Notes: generated by a model not told the origin, from the sequence alone. A stretch of 64,000 nt of DNA from CAVYGN01 sp963796325 (GCA_963796325.1 CAWCLF010000001.1:372001-436000), one strand, 5' to 3'. Positions 54,948-64,000 are shown, counted from the first letter of the stretch. Made by a program: numbers and translations.

Positions 54948-56428
54948 AGGGGTCCTCCCTTTTTTATTTTTCTTTTTGAAAGTATCATATCAGTCTGGAG
55001 GCCGTACAGCGACAGTTCAAGGCCTACGGGATACCTGTGGGGATTTATAAATCTTTTTATACCGGAGTGGAATTTCAGAAGGTTCCTGGCGGTATTTTCA
55101 CGCAGGCTGTGAATGCCGGTTTCCGGGCTGACCCTTTTCCCTTTCCTCATGACAGGGACAAGGATATCGATGAAAACGGTTCCTGCCTCTATATTTTTTC
55201 TCCTGGTGCCGTCCTCAGGATCTACAATCATGCAGCCGTCGGGAACGGCGCTGTTAATATCAAAAATGCAGTCGGCGATATTTTCGCCGCTTTTTTCAAA
55301 CCGCCTTATCTGAAGAATTCCCGGTATGGTGATCTTTTCCTTCTGCTCGGAAAGTTTGAGCTTGTAATTCCATTCCTTCCCGGGGGTCCTTACGGCGGAA
55401 AGCTTGTAAACTCCGTCAAGCGCCGGTTCGTCGTATGCGGTTATCAGTTTGGTGCCGACGCCCCAGACATCTATTTTTGCGCCCTGGTCCTTGAGACTGG
55501 ATATGATATTTTCGTCCAGCTGGTTCGATGCAAGTATTTTTGTGTCCTTAAAACCGTTTTCATCGAGGATCTTCCTGGCCTCCTTGCTTAAATACGCCAG
55601 GTCGCCCGAATCAAGGCGTATTCCCGAAAGATCGAACCCTTTTTCTCGCAGCCGGATCCCGGTTTTGACCGCCTTTCTTACGCCTTCAAGGCTGTCATAT
55701 GTGTCGACTAAAAGAATGCAGTTGTTAGGAAGGGCTTTGGCATACTCCAGGAACGCTTCATCCTCATCGTCGAAAGACATTACCCAGCTATGGGCATGAG
55801 TCCCTTTTACGGGTATCCCAAGGATTTTACCCGCCAGCATGTTCGAAGTCGCCGCGCACCCCCCTATGTACGCCGCTCTCGATGCCGCCATGGCTCCGTC
55901 GAATCCCTGGGCCCTCCTGAGGCCGAACTCGAGTATGGGGTCGCCTCCCGAAGCCTGGACCATCCTGGCGGCTTTTGTGGCGATCAGCGTCTGGAAGTTA
56001 ACGATGTTTAAAAGGACCGTTTCAAGGATCTGGCACTGGATAATCGGGCCTTTTACCCTGACAATAGGTTCATAAGGAAATATTATCGTTCCTTCGGGAA
56101 CGGCATCGATATCGCATTCGAAACTGAAATTCCCAAGATACCGGATGAATCCCTCCTCGAACAGAGGCTTGCCGTCATTGCCCGATAAACCTCTCATATA
56201 TGACAGATCGGTATCGTCGAAATGGAAATTTTCAAGAAATTTCAGGATATTTTCGAGGCCGCATGCGACAGCGTAGCCTCCCCTGAAAGGGTTTGAGCGG
56301 AAAAACATGTGAAAAACGGATTCTTTCTCCGCGGTGCCGCTCTTCCAGTAGGCATAGGACATGGTTACCTGGTATAAATCGGTCAATAACGACAGGGACT
56401 GATTGTACATGAGAGTACCGCTTTTCAT
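54944..56428 (-). CDS. pncB: nicotinate phosphoribosyltransferase
   Basis: PncB makes nicotinate mononucleotide from nicotinate and PRPP. The 494 residues match the longer NAPRTase form: 'LLTDLYQVTMSYAYWKSGTA' at the N-terminus, 'EFGLRRAQGFDGAMAASRAA', 'VKGTHAHSWVMSFDDEDEAF' with the phosphorylated histidine region, and 'IRLDSGDLAYLSKEARKILD'. Together with the overlapping pncA it forms a complete two-step salvage route from nicotinamide to NaMN. Confidence 0.95.
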   Translation of the reverse strand: MKSGTLMYNQSLSLLTDLYQVTMSYAYWKSGTAEKESVFHMFFRSNPFRGGYAVACGLENILKFLENFHFDDTDLSYMRGLSGNDGKPLFEEGFIRYLGNFSFECDIDAVPEGTIIFPYEPIVRVKGPIIQCQILETVLLNIVNFQTLIATKAARMVQASGGDPILEFGLRRAQGFDGAMAASRAAYIGGCAATSNMLAGKILGIPVKGTHAHSWVMSFDDEDEAFLEYAKALPNNCILLVDTYDSLEGVRKAVKTGIRLREKGFDLSGIRLDSGDLAYLSKEARKILDENGFKDTKILASNQLDENIISSLKDQGAKIDVWGVGTKLITAYDEPALDGVYKLSAVRTPGKEWNYKLKLSEQKEKITIPGILQIRRFEKSGENIADCIFDINSAVPDGCMIVDPEDGTRRKNIEAGTVFIDILVPVMRKGKRVSPETGIHSLRENTARNLLKFHSGIKRFINPHRYPVGLELSLYGLQTDMILSKRKIKKGGPL

Positions 56429-56529
56429 AAAGGTTCCCCGCTTTTTTATAAAAATTAATAAACATTACAATATTAATCAAATGACTCCCTGCCCCTCCGG
56501 ACTGCCGGGCGGCAATAACATTTTATTTA

Positions 56530-56558
56530 TTGATTTAACCTCAGATATAATATAAAAT
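56530..56558 (+). promoter_or_regulatory. sigma70-type promoter of the glucan phosphorylase gene
   Basis: TTGATT (56530-56535), 17 bp, TAAAAT (56553-56558), 45 bp before the ATG. Confidence 0.5.
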
Positions 56559-56570
56559 ATCATTGAGGGT

Positions 56571-56595
56571 ATTGCCCTCCTATACTCAGGGCAAT
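56571..56595 (+). promoter_or_regulatory. hairpin next to the ribosome site of the phosphorylase gene
   Basis: ATTGCCCT (56571-56578) and AGGGCAAT (56588-56595) form a perfect 8-bp stem with a 9-nt loop, ending exactly where the GAGG ribosome site (56596-56599) begins. It may modulate translation. Confidence 0.45.
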
Positions 56596-56603
56596 GAGGT
56601 AAT

Positions 56604-59180
56604 ATGAAATCTGTCGGCATGGTGAAAATCACCCCGGAAATTCCTTCGAATATAAAGAGAATAAAAGAACTGGCCTATAATTTATGGTGGACCTGGAATT
56701 CGGATGCGTTGAATATTTTTAAAAGTATCGATGAAGATCTCTGGGAGAAGATGTACCACAATCCCGTGAAATTCCTCCTGTATGTTACTCAGGCGAAACT
56801 CGAAAAAGCGGGAAAATCAAAGCCGTTCCTTGACAGCTATAATAAAGTCATGGATGAATTCGACAGGTACATGGCAGGCGAGAATACATGGTTCAGGCAA
56901 ACATACCCCGATTTAAAAAATGAGCTGATAGCTTATTTTTCAGCGGAATACGGTCTGCATGAATCCCTGCCGATCTATTCCGGAGGCCTTGGGATCCTGG
57001 CTGGCGATCATATCAAGAGTGCAAGCCAGACCGGCCTTCCCTGCGTCGGCGTGGGGCTCCTTTACAAGCAGGGGTATTTCTCGCAGAAGATCTCGAGCGA
57101 AGGATGGCAGGAAGCGGTGTATTATAACATGGACTTTTCACAGCTTCCTCTTAATAAGGCGCTGGACCCGAAGGGTGAACAGCTCATGATAGATGTCGAC
57201 CTGCCCGGCAGGAAGGTATATGCAGATATATGGTATATACAGGCCGGAAGGGTAAGGATATATCTCCTTGATACCAATGTCGATAAAAACAAGGCCGACG
57301 ACAGGTGGTTTACCTCCCAGTTATACGGCGGAGATCAGGAAATGAGGATCTCGCAGGAAATAATCCTGGGTATAGGAGGGGTCAAGGCATTAAGGGCGCT
57401 GGGGCTTGAGCCGACCGTCTGGCACATGAACGAAGGCCATTCCGTATTCCTGGTGCTTGAAAGGATCAGGGAACTGCAGGCCCAGGGGCTCGGTTTCAAT
57501 GAAGCCCTTGAAGCCATAAGGTCAAGCACGGTTTTTACCACTCATACGCCTGTCCCGGCAGGAAACGATGTCTTTCCGCTTCCTCTCATTTCCAAATATT
57601 TCCGCTCCTACTTTGAAAAAGACAAGATAAACGAAGGGCAGTTCATGGAACTGGGGAAGGAACAGGATTCCGGCGGCCAGATTTTCAGCAATACAATGTT
57701 CGCTTTGAAATCGTCGGGAAGGATGAACGGCGTCAGCGAACTGCATGGCCATGTTTCGAGAAAACTCTGGGAAAAGGCATGGAGCGGCGTGCCGTATGAA
57801 GAAAATCCCATTACGCACATTACCAACGGTGTCAATACAAACACGTGGGTAGCCGAAGAAATCAGGGATTTATTCGACGACCATCTCGGAGGGGATTGGG
57901 AAAACCGCCTGAGCGACGAGAAGTTCTGGGAAAATATCAGGAACATACCGGACAGGGAATTATGGCGGGCCCATCAGGCTCTCAAGCAGAAGATGATCGG
58001 ATTTATCAGGAATAAGGCGGTCCAGGAATGGACCAGGTACGGGGAAATGATCTCAGATATATCGGATGACGTGGAAACGCTGCTCGATCCCGGATTCTTT
58101 ACGATAGGATTTGCCAGGAGGTTTGCAACTTATAAAAGGGCGACCCTTCTTTTCAATGATATTGAAAGGCTTAAAAAGATCATGAATAATCCCGGTATGC
58201 CGATGCAGTTAATATTTGCAGGGAAAGCGCATCCCAAGGACAAACCCGGCCAGGAATTGATCAAGATGATATTCGATACGGCCAAAAATGAAGGATTCAA
58301 GGGCAGGATATTCTTTCTTGAAGATTACGATATGAATGTGGCAAGATATCTTATACAGGGCGTGGACGTATGGCTGAACACTCCGAGAAGGCCTTACGAG
58401 GCTAGCGGAACAAGCGGCCAGAAAGGGCCTATCAACGGAGTCATCAATTTCAGCGTGCTTGACGGATGGTGGAGGGAAGCATTCAATATCAACCCTGAAT
58501 GCGGCTGGTCCATCGGGCTCGACAGGGAATACCCGAGTACGGATATACAGGATAAAGAAGACGCCCTCGATATATATTCAAAACTTGAAAAGGAAATACT
58601 TCCGGTTTTTTATGAAAGGGATAAGGACGGCGTTCCATTGAAGTGGGTGAAAAAAATGAAGCAGTCGATGCAGACGGTGATACCTCACTTCAGCACCGAC
58701 AGGATGGTCAAGGAATACGCTGAAAAGTTCTATATACCTGCCGCAGCGCAGTGGAAGGTTTATTCGGGCAACGGCTATGAAAAGTCGAAAAGCACGGCGG
58801 CATGGAAGAACAGGGTGATCTCCCAGTGGAACCAGGTCCGTATCGAGCAGGATTCGATTACAAAAACGGACGGGTTCAAGGAAATATCGATTAGCGAAGG
58901 ATTTAACGTGAGCGCGACCGTTATGCTCGGCCAGCTTAAAACCCGGGATGTTTATGTTGAGATATATTATAAAAAAGTCGATGATAAAGGTGCTGTAATT
59001 GAAGATAATCTTAATGCAAGGATGGAAGAAACGGAAGACCTAGGCGGCGGAAGGTATCGATTCCAGGGCGTAATGAAGCCCGAGAATGGGGGAAATTACG
59101 AATATACGGTCCGTATTTTCCCGTTTATGGAAAATTTTGCTCATAAGTTCGAAATGGGTCTGATCAGGTGGCTTGAATAG
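56604..59180 (+). CDS. glgP: alpha-glucan phosphorylase (GT35, DUF3417 type)
   Basis: The protein has 858 residues. Phosphorylases release glucose-1-phosphate from glycogen or maltodextrins. The N-terminal DUF3417 region ('IKRIKELAYNLWWTWNSDAL') marks the bacterial subgroup with extra N-terminal domain. 'EYGLHESLPIYSGGLGILAG' and 'WHMNEGHSVFLVLERI' are catalytic-domain signatures; the PLP lysine lies in 'EASGTSGQKGPINGVINFSV'. The C-terminal 110 residues form an extra beta domain ('VSATVMLGQLKTRDVYVEIY') seen in this subgroup. It has its own promoter, and a TPR gene follows after 27 bp. Confidence 0.92.
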   Translation: MKSVGMVKITPEIPSNIKRIKELAYNLWWTWNSDALNIFKSIDEDLWEKMYHNPVKFLLYVTQAKLEKAGKSKPFLDSYNKVMDEFDRYMAGENTWFRQTYPDLKNELIAYFSAEYGLHESLPIYSGGLGILAGDHIKSASQTGLPCVGVGLLYKQGYFSQKISSEGWQEAVYYNMDFSQLPLNKALDPKGEQLMIDVDLPGRKVYADIWYIQAGRVRIYLLDTNVDKNKADDRWFTSQLYGGDQEMRISQEIILGIGGVKALRALGLEPTVWHMNEGHSVFLVLERIRELQAQGLGFNEALEAIRSSTVFTTHTPVPAGNDVFPLPLISKYFRSYFEKDKINEGQFMELGKEQDSGGQIFSNTMFALKSSGRMNGVSELHGHVSRKLWEKAWSGVPYEENPITHITNGVNTNTWVAEEIRDLFDDHLGGDWENRLSDEKFWENIRNIPDRELWRAHQALKQKMIGFIRNKAVQEWTRYGEMISDISDDVETLLDPGFFTIGFARRFATYKRATLLFNDIERLKKIMNNPGMPMQLIFAGKAHPKDKPGQELIKMIFDTAKNEGFKGRIFFLEDYDMNVARYLIQGVDVWLNTPRRPYEASGTSGQKGPINGVINFSVLDGWWREAFNINPECGWSIGLDREYPSTDIQDKEDALDIYSKLEKEILPVFYERDKDGVPLKWVKKMKQSMQTVIPHFSTDRMVKEYAEKFYIPAAAQWKVYSGNGYEKSKSTAAWKNRVISQWNQVRIEQDSITKTDGFKEISISEGFNVSATVMLGQLKTRDVYVEIYYKKVDDKGAVIEDNLNARMEETEDLGGGRYRFQGVMKPENGGNYEYTVRIFPFMENFAHKFEMGLIRWLE

Positions 59181-59207
59181 TACTGCCCCCGGGAACAGGA
59201 GGTTAGA

Positions 59208-60347
59208 ATGATAAATATTAAAGAAGAAATGGAAAAAGCCAGGAATTTATATAAAAAGCAGGAATACGAAGAAACCGAAAAGATATATTCCCAGGTGCTG
59301 AACGAATTAAAATCGTCGGGTAATCCGGATACTCCGCTTATGATCGAGGTCCTTCAGGGGATCGGGGATTGCCTTAGGGAGCAGCTTTACTTTGAAGAAG
59401 CTATACCGTATTTCAGGGACATCCTGAATATCGAGGCGGAGAACAAGAAGGCGATGCTCGGAATGGCCGACAGCTACAGGGGCCTCAAGGACTGGGACAA
59501 GGCTCTTGAATTCTGGTTTACGCTTCTGAAAATCGATCCGGGCGATTTCCTTGTTACGACGAGGATCGCCGATGCGTTCAGAAAGAAGAATGATTTTGCA
59601 AACGCTGAAAAATATTATCTTATGTCTCTTGAATTGAATTCGAAGAATAAATTCGCCCTTATGGGGCTCGGCGACCTGTATTATAAAAACAAAAAATACA
59701 ACAAAGCCCTGGATTACTGGAAAACGCTCCTGGAAATAAACCCCAAATTCATAAATATCCTTACAATGGTCGGCAATATTTACAGGACCTGGAAGCAGTT
59801 CGATAAAGCCATAGATTACTATCAGAAAGCCCTGGAAATCGACAGGAATAACTTTTACGCTCTTTACGGCATAGCGGATTCCCTGAGGGGAAAGAAAAGA
59901 TTCAGGGACGCTATAAAATACTGGAAGAAGATCCTGTCTAAAGAACCCGGCAACGACAGGATACTGACAAGGCTTGCCGATTGCTACCTCAAGGTTGGAA
60001 AAATCGACGATGCTGAAAAGATTTACAATGAAGTTATGGCGACAAGTTCGAATAAATATACTATGATCGGGCTGATCCGCATACATATCGAAAGAAAAGA
60101 ATGGGACAGCGCAATTGAAATGTGCAACGATTACCTTAAAAAATACCCCAACGACTCGAGAGTAATACTTATACTCGCAAAGATTTACGAGGATACCGGC
60201 CAGAAAGAAAAGACCATGGAAGTTTATGAAAAGTACAGCGCGATATTCAACGATATAAAAGAATTTACTTCGAAACTCGCTTCCTCTACAATCCAGAATT
60301 TCCAGAATGAGATAGAAGAGTATACAGAGCATGACAGGGATAAATAA
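59208..60347 (+). CDS. tetratricopeptide-repeat protein
   Basis: The 379 residues are almost entirely TPR, about nine 34-residue repeats with consensus 'A..YY.KALEIDP.N..AL.GL.D.Y...K.Y..AL.YW', for example 'FDKAIDYYQKALEIDRNNFY' and 'YNKALDYWKTLLEINPKF'. There is no signal peptide or membrane span, so it is probably a cytoplasmic scaffold. AGGAGG precedes the ATG. The next gene starts inside its last codons (17-bp overlap), which implies coupled translation. Confidence 0.88.
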   Translation: MINIKEEMEKARNLYKKQEYEETEKIYSQVLNELKSSGNPDTPLMIEVLQGIGDCLREQLYFEEAIPYFRDILNIEAENKKAMLGMADSYRGLKDWDKALEFWFTLLKIDPGDFLVTTRIADAFRKKNDFANAEKYYLMSLELNSKNKFALMGLGDLYYKNKKYNKALDYWKTLLEINPKFINILTMVGNIYRTWKQFDKAIDYYQKALEIDRNNFYALYGIADSLRGKKRFRDAIKYWKKILSKEPGNDRILTRLADCYLKVGKIDDAEKIYNEVMATSSNKYTMIGLIRIHIERKEWDSAIEMCNDYLKKYPNDSRVILILAKIYEDTGQKEKTMEVYEKYSAIFNDIKEFTSKLASSTIQNFQNEIEEYTEHDRDK

Positions 60348-60918
60348 ATACTTCGTTCCGCCTCTTGCCATACTTTTTTTATGTATTACATTCAAAGTCA
60401 TGTATTCCATTCGAATGCCGGAAGTGCCTTATTTCCCGGTTTATCCCAATTACAGTTTCAACCTTACCGGAGATAAGGGAAGCACCATCAGTATGACCCT
60501 GCGGATAGATATTCCCAACGAGAATGAGACCATCGACAAGTTTTTCCTCAACTGGTCCATGATAATGAAATCGGGACCCGATAAACTCGCATATTCTCTG
60601 AGGCTGATACTATTAACAAACGGCAATATATACCTCGATCAAATGAAGGACGGAGTGTATGAACGCTCCTTTCCTCCTGAAATTATCATTTTCCCTTCCG
60701 CACCGGTTTTCAACAGGGAACTCGAAATAGGCGAAAATATTTCGTTCAAGTTCACAAGGTTTATCGGCAGGCTCAGCGATGCCGCCCTGTCCCAGGTATA
60801 TTACAATGTTATCGAAGGGGAACTAAAGCTCCTCGACAGGGACTGCAGGATTTATTTTTCGAAGGATAACGGCGTCGTCATGATCAGGACCCCGGACGAG
60901 ACTTACATTCAGAAATAA
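60331..60918 (+). CDS. membrane-anchored protein of unknown function
   Basis: The protein has 195 residues. A signal anchor at 8-26 ('VPPLAILFLCITFKVMYSI') is followed by a periplasmic beta-rich domain: 'GSTISMTLRIDIPNENETID', 'LAYSLRLILLTNGNIYLDQM', 'IGENISFKFTRFIGRLSDAA', 'DNGVVMIRTPDETYIQK'. No family is recognised and no catalytic motif is seen. Its start overlaps the TPR gene, suggesting a joint role. Confidence 0.75.
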   Translation: MTGINKYFVPPLAILFLCITFKVMYSIRMPEVPYFPVYPNYSFNLTGDKGSTISMTLRIDIPNENETIDKFFLNWSMIMKSGPDKLAYSLRLILLTNGNIYLDQMKDGVYERSFPPEIIIFPSAPVFNRELEIGENISFKFTRFIGRLSDAALSQVYYNVIEGELKLLDRDCRIYFSKDNGVVMIRTPDETYIQK

Positions 60919-60924
60919 AACCGC

Positions 60925-60960
60925 TCCGGTAAACAGGTCTGAACCCGGACTTTTTTTCTT
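60925..60960 (+). terminator. weak intrinsic terminator
   Basis: A TCCGG/CCGGA stem with a 15-nt loop (60925-60949) is followed by a run of seven T (60951-60957). It would end the phosphorylase-TPR transcript. Confidence 0.5.
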
Positions 60961-60987
60961 TGAAAATTGCTGTTATATTACTATATT
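60960..60987 (+). promoter_or_regulatory. sigma70-type promoter of the lipoprotein gene
   Basis: TTGAAA (60960-60965), 16 bp, TATATT (60982-60987), 67 bp before the ATG at 61055. Confidence 0.5.
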
Positions 60988-61054
60988 AATAACATTGTCG
61001 ATTTTAAAAACCGCCTTTATAATTATTCGTATCCGCCCGATGAATGGAGGACAT

Positions 61055-62533
61055 ATGAGTTCATACCTGAAATTTACCCCGGTTTTGTTCATTTCTCTTT
61101 TTTTACTGGCGTCATGCACAGCCGCCGGCAGGGCGGACAATCAGCCGGGCGGCGTATCAGGCGGCGCTCCTTCGTGGGTTGCCGTTCCGAAAAAGGATAA
61201 AATATATTTCTATGCGGCGGGCTATATCGAGGATACGGGTAATTTCGAGGACATAAAGGCGAAGGCTTTTCAAAACGCCAAGGGCCGCATAGCCGATGCT
61301 ATTTTCGAGGAGACGTCGGTCGAAAAGGTCCTGACGACATCGGGCGGACTAGGCGACAACGAGGAATTAAGAAAATCCTACAGGGAAACCGTAAAATCGA
61401 GCAGCACGGTCAACCTTTCCGGGGTTGAAATCGACGACGTCTATTATGAAAAATCCACGGATTCAGGCCTTGACGTATACAAAGTCTGGGTTCTTGCCAG
61501 GATTTCTTACCGGAACCTTGAAAGGGAAAGGAACAGGATCATACAGGAACTGCAGAGGAAACTCGAACTCGTCGACAATACCATACGCGAGGCGCTTAAA
61601 CTCGCCGGCGAGGGCAGGATAATCGACGCCGTCGGAGCATATATTACAGCCGCGGTGAGCTCGGCGCATGTCAGGGATAGAATGGACGAATTTCCCATAT
61701 ATATAAACCAGGCCGGAAATCTTCTGGATAAAATCTCTATAGAACCCCTGGACAATCCCGGATCGATAGATACCGCCGGAGGGGGTAAATGCCGGTTCGC
61801 AGTATTTTATGCGGACAGGACGGGTAAAATTCCTTTAAGCGGCATCAAGACGGTCTTTGTCGTCAAAAACAACAGCGGAGATTATACCAGGGCCGATGTT
61901 TCACAGACAAACGGCACTGTCGAATGCGATATTAAAAAGCTTGCAGAAGTCAAAGGCGGAAACCGTCTTTACGCGTCAATTTCGCTGGATTTTTCTTCGA
62001 TTGAAGGATTGGGGGCGGATTATTCAAAGTATTACTCAATACTAATAGACCGGAGGGACAAAATAAGCGCTTATACGGAATTCAGGACAGTCTCCTCCAT
62101 TAACAGGAATATCCCCGCCGGTGTAATGGCTTTTTCAGGTGAAAGCGGTTCATACGAAGCCGAGCCTGATCTGGCTGCCGAGGCGCGGTCGTACCTGATC
62201 GGCAAAGGTTACAAGGTCGTTAATTACCCGAAAGAGGTTTCCCCCGATGATATTTCGCAGGGAAAACCCGGGGTAATGAGTAATTTAATTTCATCGGGAA
62301 TCAAGAGGATCATGCTGATCATGGTCAGGGAACCGGCTGAAATTGAATACAACACGGATCTCGGAAGGTTCCTGGGAGTTTATTCCGTTACGGTGGAATT
62401 CCTGGATACTTCGACAGGAGAGATCGTATCGAGCGGCAATTTCAAGGTCAGCGCCACGGCTATGACTAAAAATTCCGTAAAAGATTCTTTTATCAAAGCC
62501 GCCGGCAAACAGATCAAAAATCTTATTGAATAA
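61055..62533 (+). CDS. LPP20-like outer-membrane lipoprotein
   Basis: The protein has 492 residues from the ATG at 61055, chosen because GGAGG lies 4 nt upstream. A lipoprotein signal ends at 'SLFLLASC', with the lipidated cysteine near residue 18. Residues 45-165 match the LPP20 pattern: 'PSWVAVPKKDKIYFYAAGYI', 'AFQNAKGRIADAIFEETSVE', 'DVYKVWVLARISYRNLERER'. The middle is beta-rich, and the last 140 residues hold a predicted alpha/beta domain ('LAAEARSYLIGKGYKVVNYP'). It is probably anchored in the outer membrane; function unknown. The polymerase gene starts 5 bp later. Confidence 0.82.
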   Translation: MSSYLKFTPVLFISLFLLASCTAAGRADNQPGGVSGGAPSWVAVPKKDKIYFYAAGYIEDTGNFEDIKAKAFQNAKGRIADAIFEETSVEKVLTTSGGLGDNEELRKSYRETVKSSSTVNLSGVEIDDVYYEKSTDSGLDVYKVWVLARISYRNLERERNRIIQELQRKLELVDNTIREALKLAGEGRIIDAVGAYITAAVSSAHVRDRMDEFPIYINQAGNLLDKISIEPLDNPGSIDTAGGGKCRFAVFYADRTGKIPLSGIKTVFVVKNNSGDYTRADVSQTNGTVECDIKKLAEVKGGNRLYASISLDFSSIEGLGADYSKYYSILIDRRDKISAYTEFRTVSSINRNIPAGVMAFSGESGSYEAEPDLAAEARSYLIGKGYKVVNYPKEVSPDDISQGKPGVMSNLISSGIKRIMLIMVREPAEIEYNTDLGRFLGVYSVTVEFLDTSTGEIVSSGNFKVSATAMTKNSVKDSFIKAAGKQIKNLIE

Positions 62534-62538
62534 ATGCA

Positions 62539-64000
62539 ATGGGTTTTGTAAATTTTCATGTCCATAGCGAATATTCTTTCCGTTCGTCGCTGTTAACCGT
62601 TGAAAAAATGGCGCGGTTTGCGGCCGGGAACGGGTTTGACGGCTGCGCAGTAACGGATTTGAATTCAACTTCCGGCTTCATCGAACTTTCCTGCCGCTGC
62701 CCCCTTTCAGGGTTAAAGCCTGTATTCGGCTGCGAGATTTTCGTGCGGGGCACCGCCGGGAAGGGCAGGTATCCCTTGATAATTATCGCCCTTAATGCGG
62801 CGGGGCTCTTAAACCTTTACGCACTCAATACCGAAGCAAACAGGACGAATTCCGGCGGCAGGCTCCAGGCGCTGCCCCAGTCCTTTCTTTTCGAACATTC
62901 CGAAGGCCTGGCCGTTCTGGCGGAATCTGAAATTTATTCATATAGAAACGACCCGGAGCTTCTTAAAAAAACCGCCGGGAGATATTCCGAAGCTTTCGGC
63001 GTTAATTTTTTCCTGGAGATCAATTATAAGGGCGAAAAAAGCATACAGGCATTAAGAGAACTCGCGGAATTGTCCGAAAAGCATTCATTGAAGCCTGTCG
63101 CAACCTGCGAAGCCAGGTATCTCTATCCCGACAGGGAGGCATATCAATTAATAAGAGCCCGCAGAAGCGCGCCCGGTTCCGCCGGGGAATTCGATTATTC
63201 CCTCAGGGGAAAGGACGAATTTATAAAAATTTTCAAGAATCATCCGCCATTCATTGAAAACGCCGAAATGCTGTTCGACTCCATCGGCGGCGGGCTTATT
63301 GCAAAGGCTTTCCCGGCTCCCGGGTATGTCAACTCCCATTCAAGGCTTAAAAAAATATGCTCCAACAGGCTTGACGAGTTTGAAGGAGATGTAAAATACA
63401 GGGAGAGGCTTGAATTCGAATTAAAGGCTATAAAAGAAGGGGGGATATCGGATTTTTTCCTGTTTTCCCATGAACTGGCCTGCTTTATGAAAGCGAAAGG
63501 CATCTTGAGCGGGTACGGGAAAGGTTCGAATGCCGCGTCCCTGGTACTTTTCCTTATACAGCTCACAAAGATAGATCCATTAAAGCATGAGCTGGACTTT
63601 GAATTTTATAAAACGCCGGGAACCGCTTTTTTTACGGGCATTGAAATCGATATCGACGGCAGGAAAAGGAACGATATTTTTAAATTCATCACGGCGAAAT
63701 TCGGTCCTCGGAATACGGCTTTATTATCCCATATCGACCGCTGGACCGCCCGTTCGGCATTAAGCATGCTGGCCCGGAAACCCGGACCGGGGGAATATTC
63801 CGAAACGGCCGGGAAACTGGCCGGCCTTGCAAAAAAATCAGAGGCGGATCCATCGAGCATTGCCGTTACAGCCGGAAACATCGCAAATTATGCGCCGGTT
63901 TACGAAAGTACCGGGGGAGTCATATTTTCAGGGCTGACCCGGGAGGATTCATCGTTTGTCAATTTCCTCAGGGTGACTCTGAACCCTAACCGGTACGTGT
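62539..64000 (+). CDS. DNA polymerase III alpha-like protein (DnaE family), partial and divergent
   Basis: 487 codons are visible; the C-terminus lies beyond the window. The N-terminus is a PHP domain ('VNFHVHSEYSFRSSLLTVEK'), although the usual TDH reads 'AVTDLNS'. The palm has 'GYGKGSNAASLVLFLIQLTK', against the normal GRGSGAGSLV, and 'GIEIDIDGRKRNDIFKF', against PDIDIDF, so two acidic residues expected for metal binding remain. A thumb-like segment 'TALLSHIDRWTARSALSMLA' follows. The divergence suggests a second, specialised DnaE, perhaps for repair or translesion synthesis, rather than the replicative enzyme. It is co-transcribed with the lipoprotein gene. Confidence 0.82.
   Translation, partial: MGFVNFHVHSEYSFRSSLLTVEKMARFAAGNGFDGCAVTDLNSTSGFIELSCRCPLSGLKPVFGCEIFVRGTAGKGRYPLIIIALNAAGLLNLYALNTEANRTNSGGRLQALPQSFLFEHSEGLAVLAESEIYSYRNDPELLKKTAGRYSEAFGVNFFLEINYKGEKSIQALRELAELSEKHSLKPVATCEARYLYPDREAYQLIRARRSAPGSAGEFDYSLRGKDEFIKIFKNHPPFIENAEMLFDSIGGGLIAKAFPAPGYVNSHSRLKKICSNRLDEFEGDVKYRERLEFELKAIKEGGISDFFLFSHELACFMKAKGILSGYGKGSNAASLVLFLIQLTKIDPLKHELDFEFYKTPGTAFFTGIEIDIDGRKRNDIFKFITAKFGPRNTALLSHIDRWTARSALSMLARKPGPGEYSETAGKLAGLAKKSEADPSSIAVTAGNIANYAPVYESTGGVIFSGLTREDSSFVNFLRVTLNPNRYV

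Noticed and set aside
62534..62551. ATG at 62534 as the polymerase start
   Set aside because: That frame meets a stop after five codons; the ATG at 62539 opens the long frame.

Overview
The window reads as a chromosomal segment of a motile, double-membraned spirochaete. The main evidence is a FlaA-type flagellar filament outer-layer protein (33903-34886), a family typical of spirochaetes, together with a fliL-fliM-fliY motor cluster whose switch protein is of the FliY type. A Lol-type lipoprotein exporter, several signal-peptide beta-barrel proteins and an OmpA-type protein show an outer membrane. Species cannot be named from sequence alone. I see no rRNA, tRNA or CRISPR array.

Layout. 1-2193: two tandem secreted ankyrin-repeat genes on the minus strand, duplicated together with their promoters. 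2286-6664: a membrane LuxR-type regulator, an orphan VirD4/TraG-like ATPase, a short-chain dehydrogenase and murB. 6879-9672: fliL, fliM, fliY. 9662-14977 (minus): glycosyltransferase, Gfo/Idh oxidoreductase, acetyltransferase, DedA protein and a J-protein/Hsp70 pair. 15147-22568: a zinc alcohol dehydrogenase, two paired outer-membrane proteins co-transcribed with a Xer recombinase, and a SNF2 helicase. 22565-28292 (minus): nth, an HD-GYP protein with a sigma-54 response regulator, a deacetylase-HAD pair, and a Mut7-C protein. 28482-33592: an OmpA protein facing the def-fmt-PASTA-rpe operon. 33903-42615: flaA, then a six-gene peptide ABC importer of YejABEF type with two tandem binding proteins. 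42707-47890: an accessory island holding a third ankyrin gene split by an IS5-group element, a second IS, and a large hairpin element. 47901-56428 (mostly minus): a PDO-thioredoxin fusion, an outer-membrane protein, ilvE, lolD-lolC, a tail-anchored protein and a pncB-pncA NAD salvage pair. 56604-64000: an alpha-glucan phosphorylase, a TPR protein, an unknown protein, an LPP20-like lipoprotein and the start of a divergent DnaE-like polymerase.

The most unusual signals are non-coding. Three arrays of a 7-bp unit (consensus GACTGTY) sit in intergenic gaps; one abuts a -10 box, and another begins at the stop codon of one binding-protein gene and runs up to the ribosome site of its paralogue. The first IS is flanked by TTAA on both sides, and removing it with one TTAA restores a single 648-codon ankyrin frame. 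The two ankyrin genes at the left edge share homologous promoters and a 35-bp identical coding block. The rest of the window is mainly ordinary housekeeping and envelope genes in short operons with 4-bp stop/start overlaps.
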